DNA of 55,060 nucleotides from DATJFH01 sp035495815 (GCA_035495815.1 DATJFH010000353.1:1-55060); one strand, 5' to 3'; counted from the stretch's first letter, positions 33,699 to 43,162 are shown. Numbers and translations: made by a program. Notes: generated by a model from the letters alone, not told the origin.

Positions 33699-36600
33699 AT
33701 GTTTTCGAGACGTCATTTCAGTGCAGTTGTCCTTATTCTGCTTCTCGGCGGGGTGCCCGCCTTTTCCCAGGCAATCAAAGGCAGTCTGCTGGGCACGGTA
33801 ACGGATTCCTCCGGGGCAGCCGTTCCCGGCGCCGCGGTCGAAATCACCGAGGTTCAGACCGGCGTCACCCGGACCACCACCACCAACCAGAGCGGCGCCT
33901 ACACTGCCCCGAACCTTGCAGCCGGAGTCTACCGCGTCTCTGTCTCGCACTCCGGCTTCCGCACCATCCGCCGTGAGGCCGTCGAAGTGCTGGTCAACAC
34001 CACGGTACGCGTGGATATCGAGCTCCAGCCGGGACAGGTCAACGAATCGATCGAGGTCACCAGCGACACCCCTCTGCTGCAAACCGATCGCGCCGACGTC
34101 GGCCGCCAGATCGAGACCCGCCAGATCACCGACATGCCACTGGCGTTCAACCGGAATTTTCAGGGCCTGCTGAATCTCGTGCCCGGCGTGAATCGGGTCG
34201 TCCGCATCCACTCCGAGTTCTACAATCCGCAGGACGCGCTCTCCGCCCGCGTGAACGGGCAGGCGCGGCAGGGCAACAACGTCCAGATCGAAGGCGTGGA
34301 CGACAACTTTCGCAATAATCGTCTCAGCGTGATGATCCCGCCGATAGAAGCGCTGGCGGCCGTCGACATCACCACCAGCAATTACGAGGCGGAACTCGGC
34401 CGCGCCGGCGGCGCCGTCACCAACGTCACGCTGCGCTCGGGAACCAACTCGCTGCACGGCAGCTTGTTCGAGTTCAATCGCGTCAGCCGCCTGGCCGCCC
34501 GGAACGTGTTCGCCAACAGCAAATCGCCGGTGACCTACAACCAGTTCGGCGTTACCATCGGCGGTCCGGTGATGCGCAACCGCACCTTTTTCTTCGCCGA
34601 TTACCAGGGCATCCGCGATCGCCGCGGCGACCTCACGCAGGCCAGTCTCCCCGACGCCGCATTGCGCTCAGGAAACCTGTCCTCGGCGCCGACCGTGATC
34701 TACGACCCGGAGACCGGCCTGCCCGATGGCCGCGACCGCCAGCCGTTCGCCGGCAATCTCGTTCCGGCCAGCCGGATCAGTCCGATTTCGCGGCGTATCC
34801 TGGAGCTGGTCCCGCCTCCGACCAGCGGCGGACTCGCCTCCAACTACCAGCGATCCACGGTTCGCAAGAAGGACATGAACTCGACCGACGGCAAACTGGA
34901 CCATAATTTCTCCTCCTCGACGCGCGCGGCCGTGCGCTACAGCTTCCAGCGGGCGGCAACCGATCAGCCGCCTGTATTCGGCCTCGCCGGCGGGCCGAGC
35001 CTTGGCGGAGGACCCGCCGGGACTGCCGGCAAGGGGTTCTTTCAGGCCCAAAGCGGCGCGGTGAACCTGACGCAGGTCTTCTCTCCGCGCCTCATCGGTG
35101 ACTTTCGCGTGGGCGTCAGCCGCTACGTCAACGACGCCGTGCAGTCGGACTTCGGGGAAAACACGGCGACGCGGCTCGGCATCCCGGGCGTGAACATCTC
35201 CGACTACACTACCGGGATACCGCAGATCAATATCGACGGTTTTTCGGCGCCGCTCGTGGGTTTCACCAACAGCCTGCCCTGGGTGCGCGCGGAGACCGGC
35301 TACTTCTATGTCGGCAGCCTCACCCGGATTGCCGGAAATCACACCATCAAGGTCGGTGGAGAATATCGCCGCCAGGGAGATGTGGCGGATCTGCCCGATA
35401 CTTACGGCGTGCGCGGCGGCTTCCAGTTCTCGGGAGGTCCGGCGTCGCGCAACGGGGACGCGCGCACCGGCTACGGCAATTCGTTCGCCGCCTTCCTGCT
35501 TGACGCGCCAACGCGCACATCCCGGGAGCTTCGCGGCGTGGTGCCCCATCTCGAACAGAACTCGCTGTTCACATACATCCAGGACAAGTGGCAGATCACG
35601 CCCCGCGTTACGCTCGATTTCGGCGTCCGGCATGAAGTGTACCTGCCGCCCACGCCTCGCCATGCGGGCGGCCTGTCCAATTACGATCCGGGCACCAACA
35701 CGCTGCGCCTCGGCGGCATCGGCCCGATTCCCGCGGATACCGGCGTGCAGACCGACTGGACCGGCTTCGCGCCGCGCATCGGCGTCTCCTGGCGCATCGA
35801 CAGCCGCACCGTGTTTCGCAGCGGCTTCGGCGGCAGCCTGTTCACGCCCGGCGCCGAAGTGAAGGGCTACTACAATTACCCGGTTCGCCAGTATTTCCTC
35901 ACTACCGCGCCGAACACGTACACGGCCGCCGGCGCGCTGGCCACCGGGTTCCCGCCCCCGCTTCCGCTGGTGTTTCCCTCGACCGGCGTGATCGCCAACC
36001 CGCCGGACGCGGGTTTCCGTTTCGTGTCGAAGGATTTCCGGAACGGCCGCCTGCGCGCCTGGAACGTCGCCCTCCAGAGGATGCTGCCGGCGAAGTTCGT
36101 GCTCGAGGCCGCTTACGTCGGCAATCACGGATCGCGCTCCACCGTCGCGCGCGACGTGAACGCAAGCGAAACTCCCGGCTCGGGCCTCAACGGCCAGCCG
36201 CTCTACCGCAAATTCGGCGTCCGCAGCACCGTTGTCGACGATTACTTTCCCACGGATGTCGATTATCACTCACTTCAGGTCAAGTTCGACCGCCGCTTCT
36301 CCAACGGCTTCCTGTTGACCACCGCCTACACTTACAGCAAGGCGATCGATTACGCCGGCGATTACGGCGGGCTGCTGATCAATACCTTCCCCGAGATGAA
36401 CCGCGGCCGGAGCAACGACAATCCCACTCACATCTTCGTGCAAAGCTACATCTGGGAAGTCCCCTTCGGCCCCAAGAAGCGCTGGCTGCACAGCGGGCCC
36501 GGACGCTGGCTGCTCGGAGACTGGCAGGTGAACGGCATTCTCACGCTGCAGAGCGGCCTGCCTCTGAACATCACCGCGCCCTCGGCCACGCTGAACGCGC

Positions 36601-36959
36601 CGGGGAACGGGAACCGGCCGAACGTGAACGGCAATCCCGCGATTTACGAGCGCGTCGGGGTCGGCCAGCTCTGGTTCGACACGTCGGTATTCTCGGCGCC
36701 GGCTGCAGCCACCTACGGCAACGTGGGCCGGAACATCCTGCGCGGCCCCGGCTTCGCCAATCTCGATTTCTCGCTCTTCCGCCGCTTCCCCGTCACCGAG
36801 CGGGTCTCGTCGGAGCTGCGCGTCGAGTCTTTCAATTTCACCAATACGCCACACTTCAACAATCCCTCCGGCTCGTTCGGCAGCGCGGCCTTCGGGCAGG
36901 TGACGTCGGCGCAGGCGGATTCGCGCCTGGTGCAGTTCGGATTGAAGGTGACCTTTTGA
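33699..36959 (+). CDS. Oar-like TonB-dependent outer-membrane receptor
   Basis: 1086 residues from ATG 33699 (GGGGAGG upstream; signal peptide about 1-24, ending PAFSQ). CarboxypepD_reg domain at about 27-110 (GSLLGTVTDSSGAAVPGAAVEI, NQSGAYTAPNLAAGVYRVSV); plug with DMPLAFNRNFQGLLNLVPGV and GTNSLHGSLFEF; barrel to the end, closing with LVQFGLKVTF and a terminal Phe. Same architecture as the receptor at 16312 but clearly a different paralogue. Probably imports a sugar polymer fragment, since a Tat-exported sugar epimerase gene begins at its stop codon. Confidence 0.9.
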   Translation: MFSRRHFSAVVLILLLGGVPAFSQAIKGSLLGTVTDSSGAAVPGAAVEITEVQTGVTRTTTTNQSGAYTAPNLAAGVYRVSVSHSGFRTIRREAVEVLVNTTVRVDIELQPGQVNESIEVTSDTPLLQTDRADVGRQIETRQITDMPLAFNRNFQGLLNLVPGVNRVVRIHSEFYNPQDALSARVNGQARQGNNVQIEGVDDNFRNNRLSVMIPPIEALAAVDITTSNYEAELGRAGGAVTNVTLRSGTNSLHGSLFEFNRVSRLAARNVFANSKSPVTYNQFGVTIGGPVMRNRTFFFADYQGIRDRRGDLTQASLPDAALRSGNLSSAPTVIYDPETGLPDGRDRQPFAGNLVPASRISPISRRILELVPPPTSGGLASNYQRSTVRKKDMNSTDGKLDHNFSSSTRAAVRYSFQRAATDQPPVFGLAGGPSLGGGPAGTAGKGFFQAQSGAVNLTQVFSPRLIGDFRVGVSRYVNDAVQSDFGENTATRLGIPGVNISDYTTGIPQINIDGFSAPLVGFTNSLPWVRAETGYFYVGSLTRIAGNHTIKVGGEYRRQGDVADLPDTYGVRGGFQFSGGPASRNGDARTGYGNSFAAFLLDAPTRTSRELRGVVPHLEQNSLFTYIQDKWQITPRVTLDFGVRHEVYLPPTPRHAGGLSNYDPGTNTLRLGGIGPIPADTGVQTDWTGFAPRIGVSWRIDSRTVFRSGFGGSLFTPGAEVKGYYNYPVRQYFLTTAPNTYTAAGALATGFPPPLPLVFPSTGVIANPPDAGFRFVSKDFRNGRLRAWNVALQRMLPAKFVLEAAYVGNHGSRSTVARDVNASETPGSGLNGQPLYRKFGVRSTVVDDYFPTDVDYHSLQVKFDRRFSNGFLLTTAYTYSKAIDYAGDYGGLLINTFPEMNRGRSNDNPTHIFVQSYIWEVPFGPKKRWLHSGPGRWLLGDWQVNGILTLQSGLPLNITAPSATLNAPGNGNRPNVNGNPAIYERVGVGQLWFDTSVFSAPAAATYGNVGRNILRGPGFANLDFSLFRRFPVTERVSSELRVESFNFTNTPHFNNPSGSFGSAAFGQVTSAQADSRLVQFGLKVTF

Positions 36960-37813
36960 CCGGCCCGAGCAAACATCACCCGCTTCCGGATATTTCGATC
37001 AGGCGCCGTAGTCTGTTTGCGGGAGCGGCCGCTTTCCTGCCGCTTCCCGCCGTCCTGGGCGCCAGGACCGGGAACACCGGATTGAAACTCGGCCTAGCCA
37101 CCTACTCTCTGCGCAAGTTCTCCCGGTCGCAGGCGATCGCCATGATAAAAGAGCTCGGCGTCGCGTCGCTCAGCGTCAAGGAGCTCCATCTTCGCTATAG
37201 CGACTCGCCGGAGGCCCTGGCCGCCGGCAGAAAGGAGTTCGACGACGCCGGCCTCGAGCTCGTCAGCGGCGGCGTCGTGGTCACTTACAAAGAAGACGAC
37301 GGCCGTCTGCGAAGCTACTTCGATTACGCGAAAATCTGCCGCTTCCCCATGCTGATCATGATGCCCACCGCCCGCCAGCTTCCGCTCATCGAGAAGCTCG
37401 TTCAGGAGTACGGCGTGCGCGTGGCGATTCACAACCACGGACCGGAGGATAAGAATTTCCCGACGCCCGATTCCGCCTACCAGGCCATTCGCGGGCTCGA
37501 CCACCGCATCGGATTGTGCGTCGACGTCGGACATACGGCGCGCACCGGGGCCAACGTGCTCGAATCGATCGAGCGCTGCGCCGGCCGCATGGTAGATATG
37601 CATATCAAGGATCTGCGCGACACCGGCGGCCATACCGACTGCGAGGTCGGCCGCGGCGTGCTACCCATTCCGGCGATCCTGAAGCTCCTGCACCGGTTGA
37701 AATTTCAGGGCAACATCGCGCTCGAGTACGAAGCCGACCCTGACAATCCGCTGGCCGGCATTCGCGCCTCGCTCGCCTACATGCGCGGCGTCCTCGACGG
37801 GATACGCGGATGA
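36956..37813 (+). CDS. Tat-exported sugar phosphate isomerase/epimerase-like protein
   Basis: 285 residues from a TTG (36956) that overlaps the receptor stop. The twin-arginine leader RRRSLFAGAAAFLPLPAVLGA predicts folded export. TIM barrel with metal-site residues in LSVKELHL, VRVAIHNHGPED, IGLCVDVGHTAR, VDMHIKDLRD and IALEYEADPDN. Exported relatives of this fold act on extracellular sugars such as 3-keto-glycosides, but the substrate here is unknown. Its stop overlaps the next ATG, so receptor, epimerase and oxidoreductase form one unit. Confidence 0.85.
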   Translation: MTGPSKHHPLPDISIRRRSLFAGAAAFLPLPAVLGARTGNTGLKLGLATYSLRKFSRSQAIAMIKELGVASLSVKELHLRYSDSPEALAAGRKEFDDAGLELVSGGVVVTYKEDDGRLRSYFDYAKICRFPMLIMMPTARQLPLIEKLVQEYGVRVAIHNHGPEDKNFPTPDSAYQAIRGLDHRIGLCVDVGHTARTGANVLESIERCAGRMVDMHIKDLRDTGGHTDCEVGRGVLPIPAILKLLHRLKFQGNIALEYEADPDNPLAGIRASLAYMRGVLDGIRG

Positions 37814-38868
37814 ATCCCTCGGCAGCCCTGCCGCGTTACGACATCGCCGAAAGCTACGACTGGAACTACCTTCACGCGCCCGAGCCGGCCGCGATCGACG
37901 TTCCGGCTTGCCCGGGCGCCTGGGATTTCTGCGGCATCCCGATCGATTCGCCCATCGGGATTCCCGCCGGGCCCCTGCTGAACAGCCGCTGGATCCTCTA
38001 TTACGCCAGCCTCGGCTTCAGCGTCCTGACTTATAAGACCGTCCGCTCGTCGCACCGCGATTGCTACGATCCGCCCAACCTGGCGCCGGTTGAGCCGCAT
38101 ACACTCGCCGGCGGGGGCGGCGATCTCCGGCTGGCAGCTCCGGGCGCCGCCGTGGACTCCTGGGCCATCTCTTTCGGAATGCCTTCGAAGGACCCGTCCG
38201 TCTGGCGAGAGGACGTCACGCGCGCGCGCCGCGGGTTGCGCAGAGGCCAGGTTCTCTCGGTCTCGGTGGTGGCCAGCCCGCTGCCGGGTTGGTCGCTCGA
38301 CGAAATGGCCGCCGACTTCACGCGCTGCGCCCGTTGGGCGGTGGAGGCTGGGGCCGAGGCCGTCGAGGCGAACCTCTCCTGCCCTAATGTCTGCTCGCAG
38401 GAAGGGCAGATCTTCACCTCTCCGGAGGCCTCCGCCCGGATCGCTTCGGACATGCGCGCCGCGATCGGTAGGACACCGCTCATTCTCAAGATCGGGCTAT
38501 TCGACGGCCGTGAGGCGGCCGAGGCGTTCGCCGCCGCTGTCCGTCCGTACGCCAACGCGCTAAGCACGGTGAACAGTATCACAGCGAAGATTTCCGGCGC
38601 CGGCGGCGCGCCCCTTTTTGGCGGACTGACGCGCGGAATCGGGGGCGCAGCCATCCGCGCGCGGTCAAACGCCGAAGCAGCCATGCTACACGACGCGATA
38701 ACCGCGGCCGGCGGAGGCCTTCAAGTCATCGGAGTGGGCGGCGTTTTTACCGCGGCGGACGTACGCGAGCGGCTCGCCGCCGGAGCGCGGCACGTACAGC
38801 TTGCTACAGCTGCCATGCTCGACCCGGAGTGCGGTGTCCGCATCCGTCGCCAGCTTGCGTCTACCTGA
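37810..38868 (+). CDS. Dihydroorotate-dehydrogenase-like FMN oxidoreductase
   Basis: 352 residues, FMN-binding TIM barrel. Visible landmarks: IGIPAGPLLNSRW (flavin-site loop), SVLTYKTVRS (Lys), VEANLSCPNVCSQEG (the Asn-x-Ser-x-Pro-Asn active-site motif), LILKIGLF, NSITAKISG and VIGVGGVFTAADVRERLAAGARHVQLATA (phosphate/FMN loop). Pyrimidine biosynthesis is possible, but the sequence around the catalytic base and its operon with a sugar epimerase make another flavin-dependent reduction equally likely. No signal peptide. Confidence 0.75.
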   Translation: MNPSAALPRYDIAESYDWNYLHAPEPAAIDVPACPGAWDFCGIPIDSPIGIPAGPLLNSRWILYYASLGFSVLTYKTVRSSHRDCYDPPNLAPVEPHTLAGGGGDLRLAAPGAAVDSWAISFGMPSKDPSVWREDVTRARRGLRRGQVLSVSVVASPLPGWSLDEMAADFTRCARWAVEAGAEAVEANLSCPNVCSQEGQIFTSPEASARIASDMRAAIGRTPLILKIGLFDGREAAEAFAAAVRPYANALSTVNSITAKISGAGGAPLFGGLTRGIGGAAIRARSNAEAAMLHDAITAAGGGLQVIGVGGVFTAADVRERLAAGARHVQLATAAMLDPECGVRIRRQLAST

Positions 38869-38895
38869 CTTGCACAGACTCTCCAGCGTCCGCCG

Positions 38896-38921
38896 GCGGG
38901 TCGCATTGGTTTGTGACCCGC
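38896..38921. repeat. Strong hairpin, possible terminator or dispersed palindromic element
   Basis: GCGGGTC (38896-38902) pairs with GACCCGC (38915-38921), and a G-T, C-G and A-T pair extend the stem to ten bases around a six-base loop. It starts 28 bases after the oxidoreductase stop. No T tract. Confidence 0.45.
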
Positions 38922-39211
38922 GCCTACAGGTGGGCGCGGCCTCCGGGGCTTTCCGGCAGGCTCGGCGATAGCGGGACCGCTTCCGTTTTTTACGCCGCAT
39001 TTCGCCGGCGACCACGACCGTCCCGCGCTCAAAGCGGTCTTGGACCGGTGGCCGGTATATACGGCATCCCAGGAGCGCGGTGTCTCGAGGACTGACTGGC
39101 AAAGATTCTCCGAGCCAGATCCGCAGCCCAATCCGCACCCGTAAGATGATCGTTGAGCCGTGCGCAGAGAAACTGGCCAGCACTGTTTGAAAGGGCTTTG
39201 TTGAAAACGGG

Positions 39212-39225
39212 TGGCGATATCGCCA
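39212..39225. promoter_or_regulatory. Perfect 14-base palindrome before rsmD
   Basis: TGGCGATATCGCCA reads the same on both strands and ends 21 bases before the rsmD ATG. A dimeric repressor site is possible; chance is not excluded in GC-rich DNA. Confidence 0.3.
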
Positions 39226-39246
39226 GTACGGCGTCAAAATCTACCT

Positions 39247-39783
39247 ATGCGTGTCATTGCTGGAGAATTCCGCTCGCGGCGTCTGAAGACACTGCCGGGA
39301 CTCGACGTCCGTCCGACGCCGGACCGGCTGCGCGAAGCGTTGTTCAACGTCCTCGCGCAGCGCATCGGAGATGAGACATTCGTCGACGCCTATGCCGGGA
39401 GCGGGGCTGTGGGGATCGAGGCGCTCAGCCGGGGGGCGGGCCGGGCTATTTTCATCGAGAAACATGCGGTCGCCGTGAGCCTGATTCGCGAGAATCTGGC
39501 CGCGCTCGGCATCGCGGACCGCGCGCAGGTGATCCACCGGGCCGCCGCGTCCGCGCTGGCGCAGGTGGAGGCCGATATCTATTTCCTCGATCCGCCCTAT
39601 ACATCGGAGGGCGAGTACCGTTCCGCGCTCATCGTGCTGGGCGAACGCGCCCTGCGCCCCGATGCTCTCGTGCTTGCTCAGCATTCCAAACGTTTCGAGC
39701 TCCACGAAACATATGGAGACCTGCGGCGCACGCGCGTGATGACGCATGGAGACAATGCAGTCAGCTTCTACGTAGTATCCTGA
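39247..39783 (+). CDS. rsmD: 16S rRNA (guanine(966)-N2)-methyltransferase
   Basis: 178 residues from ATG 39247, where the family starts (MRVIAGEFRSRRL). RsmD methylates N2 of G966 in 16S rRNA with S-adenosylmethionine. Signatures: RPTPDRLREALFNVL, SAM loop VDAYAGSGAVGIEALSRGA, IEKHAVAVSLIRENL, and the catalytic FLDPPY. coaD, its frequent neighbour, is not here. Four bases separate it from the next gene, which is functionally unrelated. Confidence 0.95.
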   Translation: MRVIAGEFRSRRLKTLPGLDVRPTPDRLREALFNVLAQRIGDETFVDAYAGSGAVGIEALSRGAGRAIFIEKHAVAVSLIRENLAALGIADRAQVIHRAAASALAQVEADIYFLDPPYTSEGEYRSALIVLGERALRPDALVLAQHSKRFELHETYGDLRRTRVMTHGDNAVSFYVVS

Positions 39784-39787
39784 GGCG

Positions 39788-42583
39788 ATGCGTCGATCGG
39801 CTTATGCCGCGCTGCCCGCGTTGAGTCTTGCCTGGCTAGTTTTCACGGCGTTCCAGACTCCGCCGCTGCATTCGCAGAACGGATCGCAACCCGAGCCCGC
39901 GGCGCAGTTTCGGATAGTTCTGGGGCTGAAAGATTCCGCGCCGAAATCCTGGAAGGGCGAGGTGACGGTAGCCGGCGCCGCGCTCGATTCGGTCTCCGGC
40001 TGGCGCTTCTCGCAAGCGGACAAGGCGGGTCCTGCCGGACGGTTCGATTTCACCAGCAAGGCCGGGCCCTTCGAGAACCAGCTCGCCTCCGGCCAGAAAT
40101 ACGGACAGACAGACTGGAACGACCCCCGCATCCGGCGTCTGATTCCGGAGGGCCTGATCGTGCGCACGCGCGGCGGCGACGGAGGCCGCATCCGGTTCGA
40201 ATCCGGCTCCGGAAATTTCGAATTTGCCGCCGGCGACGCGCCGCTCGGAAAGGTGATTTCCGTGTTGGAAGGTAACGGCAGCGTGGAGCGCCTTCCCCTC
40301 GAGGAGAAGCTCTCGGAAGCCGGCAGCGCGGACGATTATCCGTCGCTGGCGGTGGCTCCCGACGGCGAGCGCTGGGTGGCCTGGCTCGCCTACGAGAACG
40401 GAGCCGACCGCGTGGTGGCCCGCGGCGGCGGCAAGATGCACGAGCTGGCCGGCCGCGGCGATTATCATACACCAACGCTGGCGGCGGACGGGAAAGGAAA
40501 AATTCAGGCTGTATGGCCGGCCAACGACGGCGGCGCGTTTCACCTGTACGCGCGCGCGTTCGACGGAAAGAGCTGGTCGGCGCCTGAAAGACTGACTGCC
40601 CAGGGAGGATCGAACATCTGGCCGCGGCTCGCCTCGGACGGCAAGGGGAGGCTGGCGCTGGTCTGGCAGGGCTTTCGCGACGGCCGCTCCGTGATTCTGG
40701 GGCGGCTGTGGGACGGCTCGAAGTGGTCCGCCGAAACCCGGCTCAGCGATGGATCCGGAAATTGCTGGACGCCGTCGGTGGCGTTCGGCGGCGGCAAGCC
40801 CTGGGTCACGTGGGATTCCTACGCCACCGGGGCCTACCAGATCTACGCGCGAGCCTGGACCGGTCCCGTGCAGCGGATCACGCGCGGGGAGAATTTTTCG
40901 GTGCGCCCCTCGGTGGCGGTGAGCGCGCGGGGCACGCCCGTAGTGGCCTGGGAAGAATCGGCCGCGCTGTGGGGGAAGGATTTCACGTTTCTGTTCGATC
41001 GCCGCGGGACACCCCTGTACACCGACCGCCGCGTCCGCGTGGCCGTGCTGGAAGGTTCGATCTGGAAGGAGACAGCGCCGGTGGCCGACTCGATGCCGGC
41101 CGAAATACGCCGCTTCATCCAGCAGCCTTACCTGGCAATGGACGAAGCCGGGCGCGTGTATCTGGCTCTGCGCTGCCGGACGTCCGCGGCGACGGCGCGA
41201 ATCGATTACTGGGCCTCCGGAGGCCGGTGGGAGACCTTCGTCACCAGGCTCGATGGGGACCGCTGGGCTCCGGCTGTTCCGATGCCTTCGAGCGTGGGGC
41301 GGAACAGCATGAAATCGGCGGTCGCGCTGCAGGGCGGACGGGCGCATTTCGTGTGGGCTACCGACAATCGCGCGTGGCCGGCAGGGCGCTACGGCGACCT
41401 GGACGTCTACGCCGCGAATGTCGCCGTGGAAGGCGGCCCGGCGCGGCTCACCGGAGGACGGACGATCGAAGCCGGCGCGCCCGTGACGCCGAATCCGCAT
41501 CCGGCCGAATCGGCCGACACGGGCCGCATCCGCGGGTATCGCATCTCACTCGGCGGCAAGCAGTACCGCATTCTGCGCGGGGACATGCACCGGCACACCG
41601 AGCTCTCGCAGGACGGCTCGGGCGACGGCGCGCTCGACGATCTGTATCGCTACTTCCTCGATGCCGCCCAGATGGATTACGCCCACGTGGCCGATCACCA
41701 GATGGGAGTCGACGAGGAGTACAACTGGTGGCTGACCCAGAAATCGAACGACCTGTACCACATGCCCGAACGCTTCGTGCCGCTCTATGGATACGAGCGC
41801 AGCGTGCCGTATCCGAACGGGCATCGGAACGTGGTGTGGGCCAGGCGCGGCCAGCCGGTGCTGAAGATCGGCGCGCCGGAAAACAGGGGCGAAGCCAATA
41901 GCGGGTCCGTTCTCTACCCTTACTTGCGCCAGACAAATGGCATCGCCACTCCGCATTCGTCCGCCACCCAGCAGGGAACGGACTGGCGCGACAGCGATCC
42001 GTCGGTCGAGCCGCTGGTCGAGATCTACCAGGGTTTCGAGTCGAATTACGAGCACCCGGGCGCGCCTCGCGCATGGAAAGAAGGCGAAGCCAAGGTACAT
42101 CAGGGCGTGAAGCCGGAGGGTTTTGTCTGGAAGGCCTGGGCGAAGGGGTACAAGCTGGGCGTGCAATCGAGCTCCGATCACGTCTCGACGCATTCTTCTT
42201 ACGCCTGCATCCTGGTGGAGGATTTCACCCGCGAGGGGTTGCTGGACGCCATGCGAAAACGGCACGCCTACGCGGCCACCGACCAGATCGTGCTCGATTA
42301 CCGCATCGAGACTTCGGATAATGGGCCGGCGCTGATGGGCGATATCGTCAGCTCCAAGGCGGCGCCGAAGCTGCTGGTGAAAGCGCTGGGAACGGCTCCG
42401 ATCAAGCAGATCGACGTGATCAAGAACAACGCGTACATTCATAAGATCCATCCGAACCGGAAGGACGCCGCGCTCGAATACGTGGACAATGCGGCCGGAC
42501 CCGGCGAGAGTTACTACTATGTCCGTGTGGAACAGGCGGATGGACAGCTTGCGTGGAGCAGTCCGATCTGGGTGAAGCGCTAG
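39788..42583 (+). CDS. Secreted propeller-like protein with C-terminal PHP (metal-dependent phosphoesterase) domain, DUF3604-like
   Basis: 931 residues. Export signal at about 1-30. Residues about 185-560 contain repeated units of the type 'YPSLAVAPDGERWVAW', 'IWPRLASDGKGRLALVWQG' and 'CWTPSVAFGGGKPWVTWDS', spaced as in a six- or seven-bladed propeller. From about 590 a PHP-type metal site begins: His601 and His603 in GDMHRHTELS, a further His in VADHQMG, then NGIATPHSSATQQGTDW and SSDHVSTHSSYACILVE. A carboxyl-terminal strand domain follows. PHP proteins are phosphoesterases; extracellular DUF3604 members are uncharacterised. Substrate unknown. Confidence 0.75.
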   Translation: MRRSAYAALPALSLAWLVFTAFQTPPLHSQNGSQPEPAAQFRIVLGLKDSAPKSWKGEVTVAGAALDSVSGWRFSQADKAGPAGRFDFTSKAGPFENQLASGQKYGQTDWNDPRIRRLIPEGLIVRTRGGDGGRIRFESGSGNFEFAAGDAPLGKVISVLEGNGSVERLPLEEKLSEAGSADDYPSLAVAPDGERWVAWLAYENGADRVVARGGGKMHELAGRGDYHTPTLAADGKGKIQAVWPANDGGAFHLYARAFDGKSWSAPERLTAQGGSNIWPRLASDGKGRLALVWQGFRDGRSVILGRLWDGSKWSAETRLSDGSGNCWTPSVAFGGGKPWVTWDSYATGAYQIYARAWTGPVQRITRGENFSVRPSVAVSARGTPVVAWEESAALWGKDFTFLFDRRGTPLYTDRRVRVAVLEGSIWKETAPVADSMPAEIRRFIQQPYLAMDEAGRVYLALRCRTSAATARIDYWASGGRWETFVTRLDGDRWAPAVPMPSSVGRNSMKSAVALQGGRAHFVWATDNRAWPAGRYGDLDVYAANVAVEGGPARLTGGRTIEAGAPVTPNPHPAESADTGRIRGYRISLGGKQYRILRGDMHRHTELSQDGSGDGALDDLYRYFLDAAQMDYAHVADHQMGVDEEYNWWLTQKSNDLYHMPERFVPLYGYERSVPYPNGHRNVVWARRGQPVLKIGAPENRGEANSGSVLYPYLRQTNGIATPHSSATQQGTDWRDSDPSVEPLVEIYQGFESNYEHPGAPRAWKEGEAKVHQGVKPEGFVWKAWAKGYKLGVQSSSDHVSTHSSYACILVEDFTREGLLDAMRKRHAYAATDQIVLDYRIETSDNGPALMGDIVSSKAAPKLLVKALGTAPIKQIDVIKNNAYIHKIHPNRKDAALEYVDNAAGPGESYYYVRVEQADGQLAWSSPIWVKR

Positions 42584-42608
42584 GCGCTGCCGGAGCCCAA
42601 TCTTTTTT
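42583..42608 (+). terminator. Probable intrinsic terminator
   Basis: Directly after the stop codon, GGCGCT (one bulged C) pairs with AGCCC around a five-base loop, followed by AATC and six T. It would separate the propeller/PHP gene from the ECF operon. Confidence 0.45.
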
Positions 42609-42637
42609 GGAAGATTTCCACCCTGCGTTGCGTATGA
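42609..42637 (+). promoter_or_regulatory. Candidate ECF-type promoter of the 42644 sigma gene
   Basis: GGAAGA (42609-42614), 16 bases, then CGTATGA (42631-42637), resembling the GGAA / CGTA elements used by many ECF factors. The predicted transcript start falls at or next to the ATG at 42644, and no ribosome binding site is visible before that ATG, so the mRNA may be leaderless. Confidence 0.4.
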
Positions 42638-42643
42638 TCTGTC

Positions 42644-43162
42644 ATGGGAACAAGCAGTCCGGCGGTCAGCGCCGAACCGGGTTATGTGAAGCTGCCATCG
42701 GGATTTAGCGACCTCTTCCAGCGCTACGGTCAGACCGTCTACCAGGCCGCGCTCCGGGTAACCGGCAACCCGGCCGACGCCGAGGATGTTCTGCAATCCG
42801 TGTTTCTGCGGATGATTCATAACCAGGTTGCGCCGGATCCGCTGTCGTCGCCCGAGCATTACCTGCGGCGGGCGGCGACGAATGCCTCCATCGACCTGCT
42901 GCGCCGCAAGAACGTTCTGCCGGAAGTGGAAATCGACGAGGGGCGCGACTATAACACCCGGCAGGAGCCGGCGATCTTGAAGGAGCGTGTCCGCAGGGCT
43001 CTGGCGAAGCTGCCGCCGGAGGACGCGGAACTGTTCGTTCTCTGTTACCTCGAAGGCTACTCCTACGACGAGCTGGCGGAGCAGTTTCAGGTGGAGCGGG
43101 GCACTGTCGCCAGCCGGCTGCACCGGATCCGGGTAGTGCTGCAAAAGCATCTGAGCAGGTGA
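42644..43162 (+). CDS. RNA polymerase ECF sigma factor
   Basis: 172 residues. Region 2 covers about 22-90 (LFQRYGQTVYQAALRVTGNPADAEDVLQSVFLRM, then YLRRAATNASIDLLRRK). Region 4 covers about 113-168 (ALAKLPPEDAELFVLCYLEGYSYDELAEQF, GTVASRLHRIRVVLQKHL). It differs from the ECF factor at 1101 and belongs to a subgroup that lacks the longer N-terminal tail. The next gene, 13 bases downstream, encodes its probable anti-sigma protein. Confidence 0.92.
   Translation: MGTSSPAVSAEPGYVKLPSGFSDLFQRYGQTVYQAALRVTGNPADAEDVLQSVFLRMIHNQVAPDPLSSPEHYLRRAATNASIDLLRRKNVLPEVEIDEGRDYNTRQEPAILKERVRRALAKLPPEDAELFVLCYLEGYSYDELAEQFQVERGTVASRLHRIRVVLQKHLSR

Larger units (their letters stand above)
38869..39246. other. 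Gap of about 380 bases without a gene
   Basis: No frame here has a family signature or a convincing start. The gap holds a strong hairpin (38896-38921) close to the upstream stop and a perfect palindrome (39212-39225) close to the rsmD start; the rest shows nothing interpretable. Confidence 0.5.

Noticed and set aside
38829..39095. 88-codon plus-strand frame after the oxidoreductase gene
   Set aside because: Begins out of frame inside the previous gene and spans the hairpin; no recognisable protein.
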